Source: Ohtaekwangia sp.
Lineage (GTDB): Bacteria; Bacteroidota; Bacteroidia; Cytophagales; Cyclobacteriaceae
DNA length: 18,330 nucleotides
Direction: 5' to 3'
Assembly (NCBI GenBank): GCA_021155195.1
Contig: JAJNPV010000045.1
Coordinates: forward strand, 1-18,330
The notes under the pieces were generated by a model that was not told where the DNA came from, did not search any database, and saw nothing but the letters and a program-made list of their open reading frames with translations. Position numbers and translations under genes: made by a program. This document shows, in pieces, positions 8,525 through 15,245 of this stretch. How positions within the stretch are numbered: position 1 is the stretch's first letter; the number at the start of each line of letters is the position of its first letter.

Positions 8525-8977
8525 ATGGACTGGAACGCAGAATTAGTTTTATCGATACGCATTCTTTTAGCAGCAATTCTAGGTGGGGTAATTGGTTGGG
8601 AGCGTGAGAATCACAATCGAGATGCAGGTGTTCGCACCTACATGGCAGTAGCAGTTGGCGCATGCGCATTTAGTATTATTTCAAACCATGTACCTGGTGA
8701 AACAACACGGATTGCATCGCAAGTGGTGGCAGGCATGGGATTTATTGGAGCAGGCGTAATTTTGCAGGTAAAAGGAAGAGTGCAAGGATTAACGACGGCT
8801 GCAACTTTATGGGCCACTGCGGCTGTCGGCATGGCGAGTGCTTTTGGTATGTATTTACTCTCTGGACTAACTGCTTTAATAATTTTAGGCACGCTAAGCC
8901 TACATCATGTACCGGGTTGGGCAAAATTTGTGAAAAAGCATCATGCGCCTACTGATCCAATTGAGCGTGATGAATAG
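8525..8977 (+). CDS. Short MgtC/SapB-family membrane protein
   Basis: Protein of 150 residues with the MgtC/SapB membrane domain. Conserved motifs are GWERE (24-28), AGVRTY (34-39), VVAGMGFIGAGVIL (67-80) and GLTTAATLWATAAVG (88-102), spread over about four membrane segments. It lacks the long cytoplasmic C-terminal domain of Salmonella MgtC, so it is the short form. MgtC itself affects magnesium limitation, ATP synthase and phosphate uptake. The function of short stand-alone forms is not settled, although they often sit beside metal transporters. The last residues (KKHHAPTDPIE) are charged and His-containing. The gene lies 59 bp after the ZIP-like gene, has AGAGG upstream, and appears to close the first cluster. 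Confidence 0.85.
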   Translation: MDWNAELVLSIRILLAAILGGVIGWERENHNRDAGVRTYMAVAVGACAFSIISNHVPGETTRIASQVVAGMGFIGAGVILQVKGRVQGLTTAATLWATAAVGMASAFGMYLLSGLTALIILGTLSLHHVPGWAKFVKKHHAPTDPIERDE

Positions 8978-9288
8978 GCAAATATCGAATTTATTTTATA
9001 AGCTTTTTTAAATTCAAAACTACATTAATTATGGTTGGTATTTATCTACACAAATATGGTCTTTATTAAAATTTACATTAATTTGATTATTTAGCCTGTC
9101 AAACATTAATTGATTTGTAATCGAAGCCAAAAAATTAAGCCGCTAAAACTTTATTAATTTGATCTAAATTTGAAGTGAAGTGACATCAACATGCAAGAGT
9201 TACGGAAATGCTTCCTCAGTGAATGAATCAAACATTCAAACATTTACGACAATTTTGTCAGATTTAAAAGAACGGTAAGGAGAAATGA
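8978..9288. other. AT-rich intergenic region between the metal cluster and the envelope cluster
   Basis: About 310 bp with no credible gene. It holds a weak 7-bp inverted repeat (8987-8993 with 9009-9015) followed by no clean T tract. ATTAATT occurs four times, preceded by AC in three cases (9022-9030, 9075-9083, 9103-9111) and by TT in the fourth (9151-9159). A hairpin-capable repeat pairs TGAATG (9220-9225) with CATTCA (9233-9238). GACAATTTTGTC (9248-9259) is a perfect 12-bp palindrome. A promoter for the downstream cluster is expected here, but I could not identify convincing -35 and -10 boxes. Confidence 0.6.
9248..9259. promoter_or_regulatory. Palindrome upstream of the GmhA-like gene (possible operator)
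   Basis: GACAA-TT-TTGTC is perfectly self-complementary and lies 30 bp before the start codon, just upstream of the ribosome site. Position and symmetry suit an operator, but a 12-bp palindrome in AT-rich DNA can be chance and no regulator is known. Confidence 0.25.
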
Positions 9289-9885
9289 ATGAATAATTTT
9301 ATAGTGAATCATTTCAAGGATATCGCCAATCTCATTAGTGAGTCAGCAGTAAGTTTGCAAAATCCCATTTCTGAAGCGATTTCACTTTTCGCACATTCTT
9401 TATGCCAAGGTAATAAAATTTTGGCCTGTGGCAACGGGGGTTCTGCAGCGGATGCTCAGCATTTCACATCAGAATTAATGGGCCGGTTTGAAGATGAGCG
9501 AGGCCCTTTACCTGCAGTGGCGTTAAATACTGATACATCATTATTGACTGCAGTTGCTAATGACTATCACTTTAAACAAGTATTTGCTCGACAAGTTTAT
9601 GGCCTAGGTCGTGCAGGAGATGTGTTACTAGCTATTTCAACATCTGGTAATTCAAGCAATATTATTGCTGCCGTTGAGGCGTCTCACAAAATGGGAATTT
9701 CGGTGGTTGGACTTACAGGACGAGATGGAGGATTATTATCAAAAATTTTACTTCCCAATGATATTTTAATAAATGTCTCTCATGCACGTACCGCTTTTGT
9801 TCAAGAAATTCATTCTATTGTTATTCACTGTTTGTGTGAGGGAATAGATAATTATCTTGCGCGCCACAACCAGTTGAAATATTGA
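9289..9885 (+). CDS. gmhA: SIS-domain sedoheptulose-7-phosphate isomerase (GmhA-type)
   Basis: Cytoplasmic sugar-isomerase (SIS) protein of 198 residues. GmhA converts sedoheptulose 7-phosphate to D-glycero-D-manno-heptose 7-phosphate, the first step of lipopolysaccharide heptose synthesis. Motifs are CGNGGSAADAQHFTSELMGRFE (47-68), ALNTDTSLLTAVANDY (78-93), AISTSGNS (115-122) and ARTAFVQEIH (166-175). The zinc and catalytic set of GmhA appears intact as H58, E62, Q172 and H180. DiaA, the DNA-initiation relative, lacks this full set, so an enzyme is more likely, although overall similarity to DiaA is also high. A good AAGGAG (9277-9282) precedes the ATG. The nearby ATG at 9285 is followed at once by a stop. 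The stop codon overlaps the TTG start of the next gene, so the two are probably coupled. Confidence 0.82.
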   Translation: MNNFIVNHFKDIANLISESAVSLQNPISEAISLFAHSLCQGNKILACGNGGSAADAQHFTSELMGRFEDERGPLPAVALNTDTSLLTAVANDYHFKQVFARQVYGLGRAGDVLLAISTSGNSSNIIAAVEASHKMGISVVGLTGRDGGLLSKILLPNDILINVSHARTAFVQEIHSIVIHCLCEGIDNYLARHNQLKY

Positions 9886-11504
9886 AAAAATCTATGATTT
9901 TGACTGCAAATATACGTCAAGTTTTACTTGTTTCAGCATTTATTACTGCAACGGGTAACTCCACTCTATTACATCGATTGACTGAAATATACCCATGGGT
10001 TGAAAAATGGCCTTTCGTGTTAGCACTTCTGGGGTTTTTTACTTTTTCAACCATGCTGTTTTTTATCTGCATTTGTTTCGGCAAACTTAGTAAATGGTTT
10101 CTCGCAACTTTTCTAATCACTTCTGCTTTTGCTGCCTATTACATGGATCAATTTGGCGTTGTAATTGATCGTGACATGATTGGTAACATTATTGAAACAA
10201 ATCCGCAAGAATTTGCAGGTCTTGTGAGCATTAAATTGGTACTACGCGTATTGATATTTGGTATTGTTCCATCAGTACTTGTTTTTAATTTCGCGCCAAA
10301 ATCGACTAGTTTTGCAAATGGGCTAAAAGTGAGACTACGATTAGGCGCCATTTTAATAGTGTTAATTATTTTAAGTATATTGCCCTTTACAGCAGACTTT
10401 GCTAGTTTTGTTCGAGAACATAAAATTACACGTCTATACTCTAATCCATTAGGATTTACTTATTCCTTATTTTCATACGGAATTGAAAAAATCAAACGCC
10501 AACCTATTTATGTTGTAAAGCATACGGCTGAAGATACAAAAAAATTAATTCATATCGGCCATAAAAAATTAATCATTTTAGTGGTGGGTGAAACTGCAAG
10601 AGCAGATCGCTTCTCACTAAATGGTTATTCTAAAGAAACGAATCCTGAACTTAAGAAATTGAGTGTGGTGAGTTTCAAAAACGTCAAATCATGCGGTACA
10701 GCAACCAAAATATCACTGCCATGCATGTTTTCAAATTTAGGTCGTTCTAATTACAATGAAAATCAAGCTTTTCAACAAGAAAACGTATTAGATGTATTAG
10801 CTGAATATGGTGTGCAAGTAATATGGCGAGACAATAACTCAGATTCAAAAGGTGTAGCGACAAGAATACCCTACCAAAATTTTAAAAGTCCGACCCTAAA
10901 TCCTAATTGTGATACTGAATGTAGGGATATAGGAATGTTAAGTGGTCTGGAACAATATATACAAGCACGTGATGGCAAAGACATTTTAATTGTTTTACAT
11001 CAGATGGGAAATCATGGTCCTGAATATTACAGGCGCTATCCTGAAAACTTTAGGCGATTTCAACCAATGTGTATGACTGGAGAGTTGGGAGATTGCACTA
11101 AACAGGAAGTTGATAATGCCTATGACAATGCCATATTATATACAGATTATTTTTTAGCTAATGTTATTAAATTCCTTAAAAAATATGAAGATAAATATTC
11201 CACAGCTATGCTTTATGTTGCAGACCATGGAGAATCTCTAGGAGAGCATGGCATCTACCTTCATGCCGCCCCTTATGTTATTGCGCCTAAAGAACAAACT
11301 CACATACCCGTAGTTGTATGGACAGGTAAATACTTTGACTATCAGATAAAAGACGTCCTGCCTTGGCATGACTATCCATTAAGCCAAGATGATCTATTTT
11401 GCACATTGTTAATTGCATACGATTTTTATAGCAACAAGACATGTAATAACAAAGAAAACTGGTTCATGAAGAATAAAAACTTAAAATTTGAAAATACAGA
11501 CTAA
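9882..11504 (+). CDS. eptA: EptA/MCR-family lipid A phosphoethanolamine transferase
   Basis: Inner-membrane enzyme that transfers phosphoethanolamine from phosphatidylethanolamine to lipid A, lowering surface charge; family members can confer polymyxin resistance. At 540 residues it has the family length. About five membrane segments lie within residues 13-172, followed by the periplasmic sulfatase-like domain. Zinc and catalytic residues match MCR/EptA: E237 in GETARADRFS, nucleophile T275 in CGTATKISLPC, H378 in GNHGP, D448-H449 in ADHGES, and H461 in YLHAAPY. Cysteine pairs typical of the family are C271/C281, C343/C347 and C397/C405. WRDNNSDSKG is also conserved. The TTG start overlaps the previous stop; an in-frame ATG at 9894 is an alternative, and neither has a strong ribosome site. 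It is not close enough by eye to name as a particular mcr allele. Confidence 0.93.
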   Translation: MKKSMILTANIRQVLLVSAFITATGNSTLLHRLTEIYPWVEKWPFVLALLGFFTFSTMLFFICICFGKLSKWFLATFLITSAFAAYYMDQFGVVIDRDMIGNIIETNPQEFAGLVSIKLVLRVLIFGIVPSVLVFNFAPKSTSFANGLKVRLRLGAILIVLIILSILPFTADFASFVREHKITRLYSNPLGFTYSLFSYGIEKIKRQPIYVVKHTAEDTKKLIHIGHKKLIILVVGETARADRFSLNGYSKETNPELKKLSVVSFKNVKSCGTATKISLPCMFSNLGRSNYNENQAFQQENVLDVLAEYGVQVIWRDNNSDSKGVATRIPYQNFKSPTLNPNCDTECRDIGMLSGLEQYIQARDGKDILIVLHQMGNHGPEYYRRYPENFRRFQPMCMTGELGDCTKQEVDNAYDNAILYTDYFLANVIKFLKKYEDKYSTAMLYVADHGESLGEHGIYLHAAPYVIAPKEQTHIPVVVWTGKYFDYQIKDVLPWHDYPLSQDDLFCTLLIAYDFYSNKTCNNKENWFMKNKNLKFENTD

Positions 11505-11507
11505 TTG

Positions 11508-12500
11508 ATGAAGCATTCTCAAATAATTATTGGTTTATTCTTAATTATGAGTAAACCCATTGAAGCCGATGAAAATGAGGCGTTCAACAGAAAATTTACA
11601 GTTGGCGGATTTTCGAGTGCGGGAATTGTCCTTCACAGGGATGCAGAAGCCGAAGCAGCAATAAACGAGTTCAGTCTTTTAATTTCTTGGAACAATCATG
11701 AGAGATTGAGCTTTTTTAGTGAATTAGAAATTGAAAGGCCATTTGCATGGAACGATGACAAAGGTTTCAATCGAGAGGAAGGTAAGATTGATCTAGAACG
11801 TCTTTATTTTGATTTTAATGTATCCGATAAAATTAATTTCAGATTTGGGCGATTTTTAACTCCTAATAGCCGCTGGAACTTATTACGAGCGCCTCCTTTA
11901 GTATGGACGAATTCAAGGCCTTTAGCTACCAGCCGGTTATTTCCTATAGCCACAAATGGAATTACATTACATGGTGTATTTCCGGTTAAAGATGTGGCGT
12001 TAGAATATAAACTGTTTACTGAGCTTTTAGAGGATCAACAACAGGATAATAACGAACTTAAATTTGAACACGTTAAAGGTGCTAGGCTCAGTGTAAAAAG
12101 GGACTTCGATTTTGGTATTTCGATACTTTCGTTTAGCGAAAAAGATGTTTTTAGTGGAGTTTCGAAAGCAAGTTATCGTATGTTGGGATTAGATTTCGTT
12201 ACCAATTTGAATGATATCGAGATAAGTGGAGAGGCTTTTCAACGTATTACTTCAAAAGGCAATTATGGAGGAAGTGGTGCATATATTCAAACTGCTGTTC
12301 CCATCAAAGGAGATTGGTATTGGATCACAAGGATTGAGTCTTTAAATCGTCCTAATGAAGGATCTTTTGAACGTTGGCTAATTGGTGCTACATTGCGTGT
12401 AAATCCATCCCAACTACTTAAATTTGAATTTACAGGTGGAAGTGGAGATCAACCTGAATCTCCACGTGGTTTTACCGCTTCCTATGCTTTGTTTTTTTGA
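11508..12500 (+). CDS. Porin-like outer-membrane beta-barrel protein, function unknown
   Basis: Predicted outer-membrane protein of 330 residues, starting at the ATG immediately after the eptA stop (a TTG at 11505 is in frame but less likely). A signal peptide covers roughly the first 20 residues (IIIGLFLIMSKPIEA). The rest is built of alternating hydrophobic and polar strands with few hydrophobic runs, and it ends in SYALFF, the aromatic C-terminus recognised by barrel assembly. A distinctive internal segment reads INFRFGRFLTPNSRWNLL followed by a Pro- and Arg-rich loop, PPLVWTNSRPLATSRLF (residues about 125-155). The size and RFGRF pattern recall porins and the phosphate-selective porin O/P group, but I cannot name a family. 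With no gap after eptA, it is probably co-translated and involved in the same envelope process. Confidence 0.72.
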   Translation: MKHSQIIIGLFLIMSKPIEADENEAFNRKFTVGGFSSAGIVLHRDAEAEAAINEFSLLISWNNHERLSFFSELEIERPFAWNDDKGFNREEGKIDLERLYFDFNVSDKINFRFGRFLTPNSRWNLLRAPPLVWTNSRPLATSRLFPIATNGITLHGVFPVKDVALEYKLFTELLEDQQQDNNELKFEHVKGARLSVKRDFDFGISILSFSEKDVFSGVSKASYRMLGLDFVTNLNDIEISGEAFQRITSKGNYGGSGAYIQTAVPIKGDWYWITRIESLNRPNEGSFERWLIGATLRVNPSQLLKFEFTGGSGDQPESPRGFTASYALFF

Positions 12501-12527
12501 AAGTGAGTGAATCCTGCCAAGCAATAG

Positions 12528-12551
12528 GATTTATTTGCTTATAAATAAATC
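12528..12551. terminator. AT-rich hairpin between convergent genes, possible bidirectional terminator
   Basis: GATTTATTT (12528-12536) pairs with AAATAAATC (12543-12551), a perfect 9-bp stem with a 6-base loop. It lies 27 bp after the barrel gene and 115 bp past the end of the convergent receptor gene. A second overlapping stem pairs AATCCT (12510-12515) with AGGATT (12526-12531). The stems have little GC and no strong T tract, so termination strength is uncertain. Confidence 0.4.
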
Positions 12552-12666
12552 ATATATTTAAACAGGATCCTCGGTGGTATAACTCAATAAATATCCCACA
12601 TCTTCTAAGAATAAAGTATCTATTTAGATGTTAGTTCTATAAAGATTTACCACAAATTTCTTTAAA

Positions 12667-14883
12667 TTAAAAATCATATATTAATGTAGCACGCCCAGTA
12701 ATTGGTGAGCCTGGGCTGATGTTATTATTGGTATGTGCATAGAGCGCATATTCTTTGTTTGTAAGGTTTTCAAGATTTACTTGTAAGCGGGTCTTTTTAT
12801 TTAGTTTTGCAAACACTGCAGCATCTAAACGTGTATAGCCAGGTAAAATTGTGCTGGTTGTTGTGGTGGGCAATGCAGCATACATGTCTGACCGGCTAAC
12901 AACACCGATTGCTGCGCCCCACATATCATTGAAATCGTATCGGTTCCACAATGAAAATGTGTGTCTTGGTGTTTGAGCCAAATCAGCACCTTTAAGGATG
13001 GTTGATGATTGATCCTTTGTTAATTCACCATCCTGAAAAGCGTAACCGCCAAAAACACTCCACTTATCAGTGATATTGCCCGCAATGCTTAATTCCACAC
13101 CTTTAGTTTCTTGTCCATCTACCAAAATAGATTGGCCAGGGATATTGGGATCATTAACAGCAACGTTTTGACGCTCAAGTTTATAGACAGCTGCTGTAAC
13201 ATTTAAATTAGGATTTAAATCCCATTTTGCACCAACTTCATAATTAATGAATTTTTCAGGATTGAAAGATGCATTGTTCACATCTAACGAAATTAACTGA
13301 TCGCCAGCACGCGGTACATATGACACACTGTAATTTGCATATATTGAAACTGGTTCTACTGGTTTATAAATTAGACCAGCACGCGGCGATAATAGATTAT
13401 CGCTAACGTTTAAATTAGTGTTGGTTAATTCATTAGTGTAATCGGTATCAAAATTATCGTTACGTAATCCAATTATTGCTTGCCATTTAGGTGATAAAAT
13501 AATTTGATCCTGTAAGTAGAAGGCAGCAACTGTTACATCACTTCTTTGCTTGCGTGATAGGGTATTAAATATTACGCCCGTTCTTGTCGGATTTGAGCTT
13601 GAAACAGATCCTGCAAGATTTTCACCACCTGGTGGAGTTAAACGTTTATTTGCAGTGTCTTGAACTGAAAACTCTGCGCCAGCTAGTAATTTATGTTCAA
13701 GATTACCTGTTTTAAGGGAATAGCTAATATCGGTTTGATTAATGATGTTATCTCGCCTGGTATCATCACGATAAGCGCCAAGTTGAAGTGTTCCATTGTT
13801 TCTTACAGGACCCCTGGCAAAAACATTAGCATAGTATTTATCGTAGCTAGCAAAACGCGTTCGGTTTTTCAGGCTAATACCGTTTTCAAAAGCCTCTTCA
13901 AACATGGCATTAAATGCCACAGTTTCTGTTTCTGTTGGGCTTAAATCGGCATTACCGAAAAACGTATCTTCATTTCCAATTTTGAAAGGGCGATTTTTTA
14001 AGGTTGAGTTGTTTGGCCCATTGACTGATGGCACACCTCTATCAGTAACACGCTTGTCTTTAAAGTATTCCATACCCAATACAATTTTGGAATTCTCATC
14101 TGGTTTAATTGTGAATGTAGGAGTTACACCATAACGTTCTAGGTTAACACCGTCGCGGAATGACCCTGAATCCTCATAGACAGCATTGATACGAAAAGCG
14201 ATCTCATCATTAATGGCTTGCCCATAATCTCCTGATACTCGTTTTTGATCATATGCGCCGTAGGTGCCTATAAACTGACTAACTGGGAGCCATCCTGCCT
14301 CTTTTGACACGCGATTGATGACACCGCCTGCACCACCGCGGCCAAAAATCATGCCGCTTGGGCCTTTAAGAACTTCAATTCGATCGGTGTTATATAAGTC
14401 GCGGTAGGTTTGTACATCATCGCGCGTGCCATCCACAAAAAAATCACCAGTAGTCGCATTGCCTCTAAATACAATTGCATCACGGTTACCTTCTCCTTGA
14501 ATGGCTGTTACCCCCGGTACATAGCGCACAGCTTCCGTCATGCTCTGTATAGATTGATCTTGAATCTGATCTTTTGTAACTACTGAAATTGCTTGAGGCA
14601 CATCGTTTAATTTAGTATCGGTTTTGGTAGCGGTATTACTTCTTTGAGCGTTATATCCCTTAGGGCTGTCGTCTTTAATTGCAGGTGCTACGATATTAAC
14701 CTCTTCTAGAACTATTTCTGGGTCTACAGACATCTCTGCCATGGCAACTGTAGGGCATAAAATTGCCAGACTTGATCCAAGTAGCACACTTCGCACTGCA
14801 AGTTTTATTATGGATAATTTGTGCACAATATGTGTAGATCCCAGTTGTTTAATATCGATGTTATTAGAAATTAAAAGAGACAT
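12667..14883 (-). CDS. TonB-dependent siderophore receptor
   Basis: Outer-membrane gated barrel for uptake of an iron-siderophore complex, powered by TonB-ExbB-ExbD (not in this window). It has 738 residues. The signal peptide is at about 22-49 (SVLLGSSLAILCPTVAMA), with an unusually long 20-residue leader before it. A GTG at codon 20 (14824-14826) is therefore a possible true start. A TonB-box-like EIVLEEVNIVA lies at 56-66. The plug domain includes DVPQAISVVTKDQI, SMTEAVRYVPGVT and RIEVLKGPSGMIFGRGGAGG. The barrel ends in TGRATLIYDF with the terminal Phe expected of these receptors. The plug resembles the Fiu/catecholate-type siderophore receptors, but the ligand cannot be read from sequence. 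The gene stands alone in opposite orientation to its neighbours and has its own Fur-type promoter. Confidence 0.93.
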   Translation of the reverse strand: MSLLISNNIDIKQLGSTHIVHKLSIIKLAVRSVLLGSSLAILCPTVAMAEMSVDPEIVLEEVNIVAPAIKDDSPKGYNAQRSNTATKTDTKLNDVPQAISVVTKDQIQDQSIQSMTEAVRYVPGVTAIQGEGNRDAIVFRGNATTGDFFVDGTRDDVQTYRDLYNTDRIEVLKGPSGMIFGRGGAGGVINRVSKEAGWLPVSQFIGTYGAYDQKRVSGDYGQAINDEIAFRINAVYEDSGSFRDGVNLERYGVTPTFTIKPDENSKIVLGMEYFKDKRVTDRGVPSVNGPNNSTLKNRPFKIGNEDTFFGNADLSPTETETVAFNAMFEEAFENGISLKNRTRFASYDKYYANVFARGPVRNNGTLQLGAYRDDTRRDNIINQTDISYSLKTGNLEHKLLAGAEFSVQDTANKRLTPPGGENLAGSVSSSNPTRTGVIFNTLSRKQRSDVTVAAFYLQDQIILSPKWQAIIGLRNDNFDTDYTNELTNTNLNVSDNLLSPRAGLIYKPVEPVSIYANYSVSYVPRAGDQLISLDVNNASFNPEKFINYEVGAKWDLNPNLNVTAAVYKLERQNVAVNDPNIPGQSILVDGQETKGVELSIAGNITDKWSVFGGYAFQDGELTKDQSSTILKGADLAQTPRHTFSLWNRYDFNDMWGAAIGVVSRSDMYAALPTTTTSTILPGYTRLDAAVFAKLNKKTRLQVNLENLTNKEYALYAHTNNNISPGSPITGRATLIYDF

Positions 14884-14913
14884 ATAAAATACCGAAGGTT
14901 AAAATATTTTAAG

Positions 14914-14942
14914 ATGATAATCTAAATGAGAATGATTAACAA
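14914..14942 (-). promoter_or_regulatory. Promoter of the siderophore receptor
   Basis: On the minus strand TTGTTA (14942-14937) is separated by 17 bp from TATCAT (14919-14914). These match the -35 and -10 consensus at 4/6 and 5/6. The predicted transcript start lies about 20-25 bases before the ATG at 14883. The Fur-like site occupies the spacer. Confidence 0.6.
14916..14938. promoter_or_regulatory. Fur box (iron-responsive operator)
   Basis: Read on the plus strand, hexamers starting at 14916 are GATAAT, CTAAAT, GAGAAT and GATTAA. Against the repeated GATAAT Fur model these match 6, 3, 5 and 4 of 6. The stretch covers the spacer and -10 of the receptor promoter, the standard position for repression by iron-loaded Fur. 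The Fur protein itself is not encoded here. Confidence 0.68.
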
Positions 14943-15113
14943 TAAAGAATTGTGTTTATTACTAATTTTTCATCAAATAAATTGGTTAATCTTTTTATTT
15001 GTTTGGAATCGTTTATCTGAATCTTGATAAAGTTTTAAGGCGTAAATTACTATATAGAGTATTAAAATTTATCTAGCGGGAATTATTGATCTGTTTAGCA
15101 TCACTGTTCTCTG

Positions 15114-15141
15114 TTTACTCAATTTATTGAAGTAATATAGT
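15114..15141 (+). promoter_or_regulatory. Candidate promoter of the P-type ATPase with an imperfect dyad in the spacer
   Basis: TTTACT (15114-15119) and TATAGT (15136-15141) match the -35 and -10 consensus at 4/6 and 5/6, with 16 bp between them. The stretch from 15115 to 15135 is an imperfect inverted repeat (TTACT, CAAT, then ATTG, AGTAA). A dyad between -35 and -10 is the placement used by MerR-type metal sensors such as ZntR or CadR. Those promoters usually have a longer 19-20 bp spacer, so this remains tentative. Confidence 0.35.
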
Positions 15142-15245
15142 TGTGAAGCCTAGGGCATCTCTTAAAATTAATTACAGCCCTTAATATGTGGTTTAATTTA
15201 GCTTAATAGAAATTTAAACGTGTTTGTAATTTTTATAGGATTAAA

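Larger units (their letters stand above)
14884..15245. other. Divergent intergenic region between the receptor and the P-type ATPase
   Basis: About 360 AT-rich bases with no credible gene. The left side holds the Fur-controlled receptor promoter. The right side holds a candidate ATPase promoter around 15114-15141 and a weak ribosome site at 15236-15239. The middle (14943-15110) shows no structure I can support. Confidence 0.6.

Noticed and set aside
8978..9288. CRISPR-like or tandem repeat array from the repeated ATTAATT motifs
   Set aside because: The repeats are only 7-9 bp with irregular spacing (53, 28 and 48 bp) and no repeat-spacer pattern.
9289..9885. Calling the SIS protein DiaA (replication initiation factor)
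   Set aside because: The GmhA catalytic and zinc residues (H58, E62, Q172, H180) appear intact and the gene is coupled to an envelope gene, although DiaA-like similarity remains.
9882..11504. Naming the transferase as a specific mcr resistance gene
   Set aside because: Shared motifs show family membership only; allele or subfamily naming needs alignment that cannot be done here.
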